A DNA stretch of 64,000 nucleotides from Streptomyces sp. NBC_01264 (GCF_026340675.1 NZ_JAPEOX010000002.1:2108001-2172000), one strand, 5' to 3'; shown: positions 27,092 through 34,876, numbered from the stretch's first letter. Notes: generated by a model not told the origin, from the letters alone. Numbers and translations: made by a program.

Positions 27092-28303
27092 GTGCTCCAG
27101 CACCTCATCACACAAGATGACGACCTGCGCATGGTCCCCACCGACTACGACCAGCTGACCGCCGCTGTGGAGAAGCTCCGCGAGGAGCTCCGGACGCTGC
27201 CCGAGGAGACGGACGCCGATCGGGCCCGGCTTTTGTCCCGGTGGACCGGAATCGGCCTGCTGAGCCTGGGCCACCACGGCGACGCGCGCACGTTCCTGCG
27301 GCAGGCCCTCGACCTGGCCATCGCCAACGGCAACTCCCGGGCCGTCATCGCCACCGAACTCAACCTCGCCGACGCGTACCGCTACGCCGGTGGGGCAGAG
27401 ACCGCGGGCGCGCTCTACCACAAGGCCCTGGACGCCGCCCAAGACCAGCACCCCGAACTCGTCGACTTCGCACTCCAGCACCTCGGCAAGCACTTCCTGG
27501 AACAAGGCGGCCTCGACCAGGCGCGCACCCACCTACGGGAAGCGCTGCGGCTGCGGACCGCCAAGGGCGACGCCGGGCTGATCGAATCGACTCAGGCCGC
27601 GCTCGACCGCGTCGAACTGCTGATCAGTGAGACGACACAGTGGAGCAAGGGGTGGACGGCGTGGCTCCAGTCCCACGCCACGGCCCGGACGCCAGCCCGG
27701 TGGGAGGAAGAGTTCCCGGCCCTCCGGGAAGCCGTACACGGTCTCACCACGCACCAGCGGGTGCGGCCCCGCCACCTGCGCGATCAGCCGTTCCCCGCCG
27801 AGCTGCTCGCCGCCATGGCGGAGGAGGCTGAGAAGGCCCTGTCCGGTGGCGGGTACCTGCACAACGGCAAGTGGAACGCGGCCGTCAGCGAGGCAGCGGG
27901 CCGGTTCGCGGGGCAAGTAGATCTCGCCGCTGTCGTAGCGCAGTCCACCGGCCTGGAAGTCGAGCAGCCACACACCGGCGTCTACGTCGCCTACCTGGAG
28001 GAGGGGCAGTTCCTCGACTTCCACGTTGACGAGTTCGGCTTCGGCGAGGCCAACCTGATTGTGTGCCTCCAACACGAGCGCCCCACCGCGGGAGGCGTGA
28101 GCTGTACCGTTTTCATCAACGCCGACGGCTACCTGAAATGCGACCTCGCACCGGGAGAGGGAGTCGTATTCGACGGAGCACTCACACCACACGGCCGGAC
28201 GCCCCTCGGTCCCGGAGAACGCGTCATCCTCGTCAGCTTCGGCTTTCGCGCACGCGATCAGGCCCCGCGTAAGGTCAACCGGCTGCCAACGGTCCCCAGC
28301 TGA
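27092..28303 (+). CDS. TPR protein with C-terminal 2OG-Fe(II) oxygenase domain
   Basis: A 403-residue protein starting at GTG 27092, with GGGAGAGG upstream, 22 nt after the HExxH gene. Residues ~45-180 are tetratricopeptide-like helices (GDARTFLRQALDLAIANGNS; GGAETAGALYHKALDAAQDQ). The C-terminal ~180 residues form a double-stranded beta-helix oxygenase with H311-x-D313 (FHVDEFGFGEANL), distal H367 and the 2OG-binding R377 (HGRTPLGPGERVILV). The TPR part probably binds the peptide substrate or partner enzyme. Together with the HExxH protein it could install two distinct oxidations on the repeat peptide. Confidence 0.75.
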   Translation: MLQHLITQDDDLRMVPTDYDQLTAAVEKLREELRTLPEETDADRARLLSRWTGIGLLSLGHHGDARTFLRQALDLAIANGNSRAVIATELNLADAYRYAGGAETAGALYHKALDAAQDQHPELVDFALQHLGKHFLEQGGLDQARTHLREALRLRTAKGDAGLIESTQAALDRVELLISETTQWSKGWTAWLQSHATARTPARWEEEFPALREAVHGLTTHQRVRPRHLRDQPFPAELLAAMAEEAEKALSGGGYLHNGKWNAAVSEAAGRFAGQVDLAAVVAQSTGLEVEQPHTGVYVAYLEEGQFLDFHVDEFGFGEANLIVCLQHERPTAGGVSCTVFINADGYLKCDLAPGEGVVFDGALTPHGRTPLGPGERVILVSFGFRARDQAPRKVNRLPTVPS

Positions 28304-28364
28304 CGGAGCCCGCCCGTCACCCCTCAGACTCCCTGCCCATCCGAGTCTCGCTAAGGACCCGCGC

Positions 28365-29052
28365 ATGCCGATCAGCCCCGACCACACCCGCACCTTCGGC
28401 CGCGTCGCCGTCACCCTGCCCGGTCTTGACGAGCCCGGCCTGTACCTCTCCGCCGTCGACACCCTCGACAGCCCGCGCGGCATCGTCCAAGACTTCACGT
28501 TCGGGGACGCGGACCTGCGCGCCCTCGACCTCGCGGACGCCCGGCTCGCCACCGGCCGCATCACGGGCCTGCGGTCCAAGCGGACCGAGTTCGAGGCCCT
28601 GAACCTGCACGGCGTGGAGATCACGAACTGCGACCTTGGGGCGGTCCGCTGGACGGAGAGCAAGCTCACCCGCGTACACCTGCGGGACTGCAAAATGATG
28701 GGCGCAGCCTTTGACGGCCTGGTCCTCGACGACGTCTTGTTCGAGGGCTGCAAATTCGACCTCGCCACCTTCGAGAAGGTCCGCGTCACCGGGCCCGTTG
28801 CGTTCATCGGCTGTGTCCTGACCGAGGCCACGTTCACCGACTGCGACCTGTCCGACGCGGTGTTCACGGACTGCAAGCTCCGGCTGACCGAGTTCGGCGC
28901 CGGCCGCTACCGCGGCACAGACTTCCGCGAAAACGACCTCCGCGATCCGCGGCATCGCTAACCTCGCCAAAGTTCGCATCGACCACGGCCAGCAGGCCGA
29001 CCTCGCCGAGGCCCTCGTGAATGAACTCGGCATGACCCTCGGCGACGACTGA
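28365..29052 (+). pseudogene. Pentapeptide-repeat protein with a late frameshift
   Basis: AAGGA precedes the ATG. Residues 45-195 contain a right-handed pentapeptide beta-helix (A(D/N)LXX type: DADLRALDLADARLATGRIT; CDLSDAVFTDCKLRLTEFGA). The frame stops at 28961 after DLRDPRHR, but another frame continues without a break to a TGA at 29052, encoding IRGIANLAKVRIDHGQQADL and NELGMTLGDD, the usual end of this family. Loss of one CG dinucleotide in the CGCG run near 28941 would explain the shift (DLRAIRGI restored). The truncated 198-residue product may still fold. Some pentapeptide proteins protect DNA gyrase, so an immunity role next to the RiPP genes is conceivable. Confidence 0.7.
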
Positions 29053-29065
29053 GTCAGGAGAACCA

Positions 29066-29097
29066 GCCCCGCCCCCAGCACCACCGGGGAGCGGGGC
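29066..29097. terminator. Bidirectional terminator between pentapeptide and FN3 genes
   Basis: GCCCCGC (29066-29072) pairs with GCGGGGC (29091-29097) between two convergent genes, about 15 nt from one stop codon and 10 nt from the other. Confidence 0.6.
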
Positions 29098-29106
29098 CCG
29101 TGCTGT

Positions 29107-30363
29107 CTACGCCGGGGCCGTCGTCCCCTCCAGGACACTGGACGGGTGGCTCTCGCCCGAGGTGTTGACCGCAGTTACCTGGAGCCGGTAGGTCTGGCTG
29201 GGCTGGTACCCCGTAACCGTCGCCGACGTCGCCGGGGCCTGCACCGCCATCTTGAACCCGCTCGACGCCTCGTAGATCCGGTACTCCCGGACCGGCGGCC
29301 TCACGGGCGTGTCCATGTTCCACGTAACGGGAACCGTGGTCGATGTCGCCGAGGAAGAAAGCCGGAGGCTCGTCGGCTGCGCGGGGGCCGAAGTCCGCGG
29401 GAGGACGGTCGTCAACGAGCTGGCGAACGGCGAGTACGAATTCCCGCCGAGCTGCTCCGGCCGCACCGCGCGCACCTTCAGCTCGACACGGTCGCCGGCC
29501 CGAAACGGGTTGTCGAAGGATGCCCGCACGGGTGCCTGCGAGTCCACGACGGCCGGTTGCGCCGCGGTGCCGAGGAGCTGATCGCCATCCATGAGACCCG
29601 GCGTCGATGCCATGCCCGGCCGCGGATTCGAGTTGCCGTAAATCTGATAGGACGCGGCTCCTTGGGTCGCGGTGAATTCCAGATGCCAAATGCCCGGGTT
29701 CCCGCTCGCCGGGTTCGGGGCCGGGCGGCCCTGCTGGAACGACAGCGGCCCGGGGGTCGCCAGCGGCGCCGCCTGCCCGTAGGCGACTGGCGGCAACGCG
29801 CTCGGGGTCTGGATGTTGAGCACCGCCGACTTGGGGCCAGGGGTCCCGTCCAGCCCGATCGCCTGGAGCTGGATGGCGTAGGCCGTGTTCGGCTTGATGG
29901 GCGTCCAGATCGGAAGATCCTGCGGGGCCGGCGGAGTCGGCGGAGGAGCTGGTACGTAATAGCCGCCCAGCACGGTGTTCTTGTCCGGCGTGGTCAGGGT
30001 CAGGCTCGGCACGGTCGGCACCGTGGGAGCCGGTACCGGCTGCCCTTCAGCGGGCATCGGCAACGAACCCACGTACACGTGGTAGCCGCGGACCTGAACC
30101 ACATCGACGCCCTTGGATCCCATGCCGCCCGGCGAGGGCGTAGGAGCGAGGGCGCCGGTCAGCATGCTCCAGGACAGTTGGAACTCACGCTCGGCCGCGT
30201 ACCCGCCGGGGATCGGATCTCCCTTGCGGACCTGGCGGTGCGGCGGGGAGACCGCGGCGCTGTCAGCGCTGGCGGTGTACCAGGTAGGCGTGGGGATCGG
30301 TACGGGCGTCTGCCCGGTCTCGTCGCGTACGAGCGGATCGCCAAGCGTGGCGCGTGGGGACAT
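29107..30363 (-). CDS. Fibronectin type III repeat protein, cytoplasmic
   Basis: A 418-residue protein starting at ATG 30363, with AAGGAG eight nt upstream; in-frame sequence further upstream belongs to the repeat-rich region. It has no signal peptide. After an N-terminal beta-rich domain (SWSMLTGALAPTPSPGGMGS; VDVVQVRGYHVYVGSLPMP) there are FN3-like modules, the clearest being the last (PVTWNMDTPVRPPVREYRIY, followed by TVTGYQPSQTYRLQVTAVNT). FN3 modules in bacteria often mediate binding at surfaces or in phage tails; here no secretion route or structural genes are visible. Function unknown. It lies downstream of an XRE operon and the iteron-like region. Confidence 0.6.
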   Translation of the reverse strand: MSPRATLGDPLVRDETGQTPVPIPTPTWYTASADSAAVSPPHRQVRKGDPIPGGYAAEREFQLSWSMLTGALAPTPSPGGMGSKGVDVVQVRGYHVYVGSLPMPAEGQPVPAPTVPTVPSLTLTTPDKNTVLGGYYVPAPPPTPPAPQDLPIWTPIKPNTAYAIQLQAIGLDGTPGPKSAVLNIQTPSALPPVAYGQAAPLATPGPLSFQQGRPAPNPASGNPGIWHLEFTATQGAASYQIYGNSNPRPGMASTPGLMDGDQLLGTAAQPAVVDSQAPVRASFDNPFRAGDRVELKVRAVRPEQLGGNSYSPFASSLTTVLPRTSAPAQPTSLRLSSSATSTTVPVTWNMDTPVRPPVREYRIYEASSGFKMAVQAPATSATVTGYQPSQTYRLQVTAVNTSGESHPSSVLEGTTAPA

Positions 30364-30404
30364 TGGAGGTTCTCCTTCGGTACGTAGGTAGTGGTCGGGT
30401 AGGT

Positions 30405-30663
30405 GGTGGCCTGGGATCGCGCAAATGCGGCGGACCGGCCTGTTGACACGGTCGTACTGGTGGCCTGGAGTTACGGCGTCCTGGTGGCCTGGTGCGGCAC
30501 GAGGGAGTAACTCCCTGGGTATCCAGGCCACCAGCTGGCACCAGAGCCCGGAGGTGACCCGGGACCGGGTAACTCCGTTTGTTCTGAGATGAATTGGAGC
30601 CCGTACAGCCGGGCCGCACACCTCATACGGAGTAATCGACCCAGCAACTCCGTCCAGGTGGCC
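30405..30663. repeat. Iteron-like cluster of direct and inverted repeats
   Basis: CTGGTGGCCTGG occurs at 30457-30468 and 30481-30492, its 10-bp core GGTGGCCTGG also at 30405-30414, and the exact reverse complement CCAGGCCACCAG at 30523-30534. A second word, GTAACTCC, occurs at 30507-30514 and 30569-30576, with its complement GGAGTTAC at 30467-30474 and a variant GCAACTCC at 30644-30651. The words are nested so that large cruciforms can form. This 329-bp space has no gene. It lies upstream of the FN3 gene and downstream of an XRE gene; it could be an operator array, a partition site or an origin. Confidence 0.75.
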
Positions 30664-30692
30664 CGCGCGTGGAAACAGGGTCATGTGAGCAC

Positions 30693-31277
30693 TCAGTCCA
30701 CGATCGCCCCCCGGAAGGGATTCCCGTTCGGGGGTGCAGGCTGGGTGTGCGACCTGCGGGGGTACATCGCCGCGGACAGCTGATCGGCCAGGTGGCCGTC
30801 ATGGCTGCGGTAGCCGGGATGGTCCGACGCCTCCACCTCGGGCAGGCTCTTGTCCCAGTACCCCGGCTGCCGGGTCCTCTCCACGGCCTTCCGCGCCACC
30901 TGGGCGGCGTGCCGCTTGGCCCGCACCCGCTCCCGCCGCAGGGACCCCTCCGGAGCCTCCTCCAGATACTCCGGCATCCGGCCGCCCTCGATGGCCTGGG
31001 CGGCGGCCGAGGTCACCGCGGCCACGTACTCCTCGGTGCTGTCCTCGGCCAACGTGATCGTCATACTCGCGGGCCGCCGCTCGCCCAGACCGAACAGTTC
31101 CCGCAGCTTGCGCAGGACACCGCTGGACGGGGCCCGCCCGCCGGCCTCAAGACGAATTTCGTGGCGGCGTCCAACGCCGATCTTCGCGGCCATCTCGGAA
31201 TGGCTCAGCCCCGCCTCCAGCCGGGCCTCGCGCAGCTGCTCGGCGAAACTCTCGGGCCCGACCTGATCCATGCTCAC
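30693..31277 (-). CDS. XRE-family HTH protein
   Basis: A 194-residue protein from a GTG in GTGA overlap with the preceding gene (ATG 31271 also possible). The HTH is at residues ~10-65 (FAEQLREARLEAGLSHSEMA then IGVGRRHEIRLEAGGRAP). The C-terminal part is helical and charged (EAPEGSLRRERVRAKRHAAQ). It is probably the operon's autoregulator. The repeat arrays at 30405-30663 and 32037-32058 flank its operon and are candidate binding sites. Confidence 0.7.
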   Translation of the reverse strand: MSMDQVGPESFAEQLREARLEAGLSHSEMAAKIGVGRRHEIRLEAGGRAPSSGVLRKLRELFGLGERRPASMTITLAEDSTEEYVAAVTSAAAQAIEGGRMPEYLEEAPEGSLRRERVRAKRHAAQVARKAVERTRQPGYWDKSLPEVEASDHPGYRSHDGHLADQLSAAMYPRRSHTQPAPPNGNPFRGAIVD

Positions 31278-31747
31278 CGAGCCCCCAGGGGCTGGTACAC
31301 GGCATTGCCGTCCACTACGGGTTCGGGATGCATCCTGTCGAGGTCGGCCTCACGCTGCGGGTCCGCTGTCCGCTCCCACGACCGCAGCGCGGTAGGTGCC
31401 AACGTCCGAACCCCAGTCACCCTGCCGTCGTCGGCGTACGAGATGACCGTGCCGTCGCTCACCACCAGGCCGTCATGCCCGCGTACGCGTACCGCCGGGC
31501 GGGGGGTCTCGACCATGGTCGATTCGACGGCGGCGGCCATCCCGCGCAGCAGCGGCGTGGTCCCCTGCTCCACATCGCGCCAGGTAGGACGGCGCCCGGC
31601 CTGGCCCTGGACCGCATCCCACGGCGTCGGTACCCGGCGGGGAGGAGCCGTGCCTCCCACCGGGGCCTGCTCCGGGTCTGGCTCGGACCGGGCGAGGATC
31701 GCAGCCCGGCGCTGCTGACGGGACCGGGCCGGGTTACCCCTGCGCAT
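31274..31747 (-). CDS. Hypothetical protein in the XRE operon
   Basis: A 157-residue protein. It has a basic N-terminus (RRGNPARSRQQRRAAILARS) and a middle region with GMAAAVESTMVETPRPAVRV, then a small beta domain (VVSDGTVISYADDGRVTGVR). It overlaps both neighbours by one to four nt. No family is recognised. Confidence 0.5.
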   Translation of the reverse strand: MRRGNPARSRQQRRAAILARSEPDPEQAPVGGTAPPRRVPTPWDAVQGQAGRRPTWRDVEQGTTPLLRGMAAAVESTMVETPRPAVRVRGHDGLVVSDGTVISYADDGRVTGVRTLAPTALRSWERTADPQREADLDRMHPEPVVDGNAVYQPLGAR

Positions 31748-31992
31748 CAGACGATATCGGAGTACGCGGACCGCGGCGCCTCCGAGCGGAACGCCTCTTC
31801 CCGCAGGCCGTCGAACATGCCGCCCTGAGACGGGGTCAGCGCCATTGCCTGCGGGCTGGAAATGCGGTCCTTGTTGAAATACGCCATCACTGCCCGCTCG
31901 TGCGACTGGCTGCGCATGTCGGCGACGTTGGCGCCCCCGCCCATGGGGTTGTCGGTGGGGAGGATTCGGCGGACCGTAACGGTGTCGTTCAT
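31747..31992 (-). CDS. Small protein, first gene of the XRE operon
   Basis: An 81-residue hydrophilic protein (MNDTVTVRRILPTDNPMGGG; EAPRSAYSDIV at the end). AGGAGCAC lies just before the ATG at 31992. The stop overlaps the next ATG. It is divergent from the 32102 gene across a palindrome-containing promoter. No family is recognised. Confidence 0.5.
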   Translation of the reverse strand: MNDTVTVRRILPTDNPMGGGANVADMRSQSHERAVMAYFNKDRISSPQAMALTPSQGGMFDGLREEAFRSEAPRSAYSDIV

Positions 31993-32036
31993 GAGGTGCT
32001 CCTAGGATTCGTGGCCTGAATGACTATCGAAAGCCA

Positions 32037-32058
32037 TTCTCCGAGAAAGAATTCTCGG
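32037..32058. promoter_or_regulatory. Overlapping palindromes in the divergent promoter
   Basis: TTCTC-C-GAGAA (32037-32047) overlaps CCGAGAA-agaa-TTCTCGG (32041-32058). The site sits between divergent genes starting at 31992 and 32102 and shares the TTCTC/GAGAA half-site with the palindrome at 20866. It is probably an operator of an element-encoded repressor such as the XRE protein of this operon. Confidence 0.55.
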
Positions 32059-32101
32059 CGCGATACTGGGACTACGAAGTCCACGAACACAAGGAGTGCG
32101 A

Positions 32102-32452
32102 ATGCGCTGGAGACTGAATGACACCAAAGTGAAAGCACAGAAGAGCAACACCTACAGGGAGACGACGGAACCTCAGCACCACGTCAATGCGGAGCTGTTC
32201 CATGCTCCGCACCCGTCGGAGATCAGCGGCGGCAATCCCGGCTCATACACCAACATCCCGGATATGGACCGCGACATGATGGAAATTCACCCTGCCATGC
32301 TGTCCGAGTCCGTGCAGTTCTATGGCGGCATCAACACCGGCTACCGCCCTGCCGGTGGATCCAGCCCGTCCTCTCGCAACAGCGGGACGGAACAGCAAGT
32401 CCAGGAGGACCAACACATGCCGGCGGGCTACGACCACAATTACTACCGCTAA
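32102..32452 (+). CDS. Hypothetical hydrophilic protein
   Basis: A 116-residue protein starting at ATG 32102, with AAGGAG five nt upstream. Low-hydrophobicity, rich in His, Asn, Ser and Gly (TTEPQHHVNAELFHAPHPSE; ending AGYDHNYYR). It has no membrane segment and no recognised family. It is divergent from the XRE operon and followed by a strong terminator, so it is a self-contained unit. Confidence 0.55.
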   Translation: MRWRLNDTKVKAQKSNTYRETTEPQHHVNAELFHAPHPSEISGGNPGSYTNIPDMDRDMMEIHPAMLSESVQFYGGINTGYRPAGGSSPSSRNSGTEQQVQEDQHMPAGYDHNYYR

Positions 32453-32458
32453 AAAGGC

Positions 32459-32492
32459 AGGGCGCCCGTTGGCCAACGAAGCCGGGCGCCCT
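32459..32492. terminator. Terminator between 32102 and 32545 genes
   Basis: A perfect 10-bp stem AGGGCGCCCG / CGGGCGCCCT follows the TAA of the 32102 gene, with a run of A on one side and TTA on the other. It could serve both convergent genes. Confidence 0.75.
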
Positions 32493-32544
32493 TACGTACG
32501 GCGAGGACAGGAACGACAAAGCCGTACGTTGCTTTTGGTGGTGG

Positions 32545-32880
32545 CTATACGGCCACCGCGCGCGGCCCCATGGCCTTCCAGCTGCCAGGCCGGGCCTCGG
32601 TGGGGCGCTTGATGGTGGTGGAGCTGGTGGGCTCGCCCTCGTGCTTGCCGTACGAAATATCCACGTACGGCCATGCCACGTGCAGCTCCCGCATAATTTC
32701 CGTGCTCATGTGGGCCGGGAACTCGGCGAACTGACCACGTTCATTCCACGAGAACGTCCCAGCCGGAAAACGGGAGACGATATCGGTGGGCTCGGCATCC
32801 TCGGGATAGTGGAGATGCCCGGGGACGTGCTGATCAGTGGAGAGGAAGATGAGGGGCTGGGTGCGCTGGTTGGATGTCAT
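32545..32880 (-). CDS. Hypothetical protein
   Basis: A 111-residue protein starting at ATG 32880. It reads MTSNQRTQPLIFLSTDQHVP, continues with SRFPAGTFSWNERGQFAEFP and AWPYVDISYGKHEGEPTSST. It is beta-rich and soluble. No family is recognised and the ribosome site is weak. Confidence 0.45.
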   Translation of the reverse strand: MTSNQRTQPLIFLSTDQHVPGHLHYPEDAEPTDIVSRFPAGTFSWNERGQFAEFPAHMSTEIMRELHVAWPYVDISYGKHEGEPTSSTTIKRPTEARPGSWKAMGPRAVAV

Positions 32881-32972
32881 GTGGCCAGCCAACCGCAGCC
32901 ATTTTCGCGGGTGATACTCCCGGCCGGCCCGCCCCGGATGCGTCCGCGGCACCCTGCGGTGAGGCTGGCTCT

Positions 32973-33191
32973 ATGGACCCCCGCATCGTCATCCACGCCC
33001 CATCAGCCGAAGACCCTCATGTGGGTCGGCGCGTCCACGTGGACGGCCAGATCCTTGGGCTCGCCCGCAACGAGATGGACCTGCGTGAATTCCTGCGGCG
33101 GGTGAAGCTCCCCGACTGGGATGTAGTGGACGTCACCGACGCCGGCCTGTTCCGCTGGATGGGTGGGGGTCCGGAGACCTGGGAGCAGTAG
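32973..33191 (+). CDS. Small hypothetical protein, intact member of a duplicated pair
   Basis: A 72-residue protein (RIVIHAPSAEDPHVGRRVHV, LGLARNEMDLREFLRRVKLP, ending GGGPETWEQ). Its promoter-proximal half is repeated about 1 kb downstream at 33893-34056, where the start codon is lost. The family is unknown; this short two-domain type is common in Streptomyces accessory DNA. Confidence 0.55.
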   Translation: MDPRIVIHAPSAEDPHVGRRVHVDGQILGLARNEMDLREFLRRVKLPDWDVVDVTDAGLFRWMGGGPETWEQ

Positions 33192-33233
33192 AAGTCCGCG
33201 GTAAGTAACGACCCACGTTCCCGCCGCGGAGAG

Positions 33234-33839
33234 CTACGGTGCCACGACCGGCGCGGCGGGGCTGTCAAGCAACGGCCGGGCCGCCGCAGCGAACTGGCGA
33301 CTGGCTCGCCCGAGGTTCGCTTGTACGGTCTCCCAGTCGACAACGGGGTCACGGTCGAGGCTACGCTCCGCGTTGACACTCAGATTCATGGCCACACACG
33401 CCTGATACAGGGCGGCCGCAGCCACCGCCAGGTCATCAGGTCCGTGCAGGTTCAAGACCGCACGTGGCTCCTCCATCTGATGCAGCACCTCGGTTTGATG
33501 GCTCAGCTCCTCCCACCGCATCACCCTTATGCGCCGGTTATGGGCCGCCCTGCGAAACCGCGGGGTGTTTCCGGAGTCGATGATCCACAGCATGTCGCGC
33601 GCGATCTCCGCCTGCTGCTCGAACTGGCGGCTCAGGGACTCCAGCACGATGCACGCGTGACGTCGGTCCGACCGTAACCACTGAAGGTCGCTCGCCTCGG
33701 TCTGGCCAGTCCCCACGACTTGCGCCGCGTCAGCCTGGGCCCGTGCGGCCCTGGCCTGGATGCGGGCGCCCACGACACCACCGAGGGCGCCAATGGCGCC
33801 GACTAGGACACCGATCAGGGCTATAAGGATCTCCTTCAT
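33234..33839 (-). CDS. Membrane-anchored hypothetical protein
   Basis: A 201-residue protein starting at ATG 33839, with AGGA upstream. One N-terminal transmembrane helix (ILIALIGVLVGAIGALGGVV) with a Gly-zipper character is followed by a long cytoplasmic helical domain (LESLSRQFEQQAEIARDMLW; MRWEELSHQTEVLHQMEEP). No family is recognised. Confidence 0.6.
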   Translation of the reverse strand: MKEILIALIGVLVGAIGALGGVVGARIQARAARAQADAAQVVGTGQTEASDLQWLRSDRRHACIVLESLSRQFEQQAEIARDMLWIIDSGNTPRFRRAAHNRRIRVMRWEELSHQTEVLHQMEEPRAVLNLHGPDDLAVAAAALYQACVAMNLSVNAERSLDRDPVVDWETVQANLGRASRQFAAAARPLLDSPAAPVVAP

Positions 33840-33892
33840 GCAGGCGATCCTGTCAGGGTCAGTCCGGCACTTGCCTCGTTTCGCCAAAGAGG

Positions 33893-34056
33893 AAGACCCG
33901 CCCCGGATGCGCCCACAGCCCAGCCCGGCGAGGCTGGCCATCCCCGCATCGTCATCCACGAACCTGACGCCGACGGCGGCCGTCGCGTGCACGTCGACTC
34001 CACCATCCTCGGCCTGGCGTACAGCGAGATGGACCTGCGGGAGTTCCTGCGCCGGG
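33893..34056 (+). pseudogene. Degraded duplicate of the 32973 gene
   Basis: The sequence closely matches 32928-33095, including the upstream CCGCCCCGGATGCG leader and the coding words PRIVIHEPDADGGRRVHVD and MDLREFLRR. At the place of the original ATG (TCTATGGAC) there is only CAT, so the start codon is missing, and the 3' half is replaced by unrelated sequence. A GTG at 33987 could start a remnant that runs into the next gene, but this is probably not functional. Confidence 0.65.
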
Positions 34057-34117
34057 CCGTCGCAGGTCAACGAAAGTCCGCTGCTACATGGGGTCATGAA
34101 CTGCTAGGTTCCGTCCC

Positions 34118-34834
34118 ATGTCCGCAAAGAAGCACACCTGCGTCCTCTGCTCGACGCAGGTGCGGAAAGCCACCGGCGAACATGCCCTCCCCGAGCAGGT
34201 CCTCAAGCTCCTCGGCGACGCCAACGATCGCTCCTTGGGCAAAGATGCGTACGACATGCATGCCCTGACGTATCGAGGGACCAAGGGGCAGGAAGCCAAG
34301 AAGCTGGACAACGCACTAAGCGCTATCCGGGTGCCCTGCTGCGTTGACTGCAACCAGTGGCTAAACGAGACCTACGAAAAGCCAGCGGCCGAGCATCTTC
34401 CAAAGCTAATCGAAGGACAGGCGCTATTCACGTCCAATCAGGACGAGCTCGCTCCGTTGTCGCGGTGGATCATCAAAACGGTGTTGATGTGCAACCATCC
34501 GCGAGTCCACTACTCGGGGATGACATGGAAGGCCAAGGCGGATTTCCCTTACAGCGAACATGTCCCTAATCTGCTGAACGACCTGCGAAAACTCAGAGAA
34601 CTACCCCATCACCTCTCACTCTGGGCAACCTTTGCCATCAACGGTGAGCTCGCCACTCTTCTTCCCGGCCCGGACGCGACGATCAAAATGGGCGTAAATA
34701 TCAGAAGGCCCGATGGCCTCCTACAGCTCACTGTGACGGACTCCAGCGACGTTTCGGTCATGCACGTAGACGGCCGCTTGCCACCCGTCCGCAAGCTGTG
34801 GCCCGTGTGCGCAGGGTGCACTTCCTGCTCCTGA
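34118..34834 (+). CDS. HNH-like zinc-finger protein, putative endonuclease
   Basis: A 238-residue protein. The pair CVLC (residues 8-11) and CCVDC-N (about residues 76-81), with GEHALPEQVL between them, has the layout of HNH/zinc-finger nucleases of abortive-infection type (C-x2-C, E-H-x3-P, C-x2-C-N). The C-terminal two thirds are helical (LSRWIIKTVLMCNHPRVHYS). The local GC content is visibly lower than in neighbouring genes, which suggests separate transfer. The nuclease assignment is by motif only. An anti-phage role is possible. Confidence 0.55.
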   Translation: MSAKKHTCVLCSTQVRKATGEHALPEQVLKLLGDANDRSLGKDAYDMHALTYRGTKGQEAKKLDNALSAIRVPCCVDCNQWLNETYEKPAAEHLPKLIEGQALFTSNQDELAPLSRWIIKTVLMCNHPRVHYSGMTWKAKADFPYSEHVPNLLNDLRKLRELPHHLSLWATFAINGELATLLPGPDATIKMGVNIRRPDGLLQLTVTDSSDVSVMHVDGRLPPVRKLWPVCAGCTSCS

Positions 34835-34856
34835 CGCACTACGGCTCTCAAATAGG

Positions 34857-34876
34857 GACCCCCGAGTTCGGGGGGT
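34857..34876 (+). terminator. Terminator after the HNH-like gene
   Basis: ACCCCCGA-gt-TCGGGGGGT, a tight GC hairpin 23 nt beyond the stop. Confidence 0.7.

Noticed and set aside
29107..31992. Phage tail/structural module (FN3 protein plus small genes)
   Set aside because: No terminase, portal, capsid, tape-measure or baseplate gene is present anywhere in the element.
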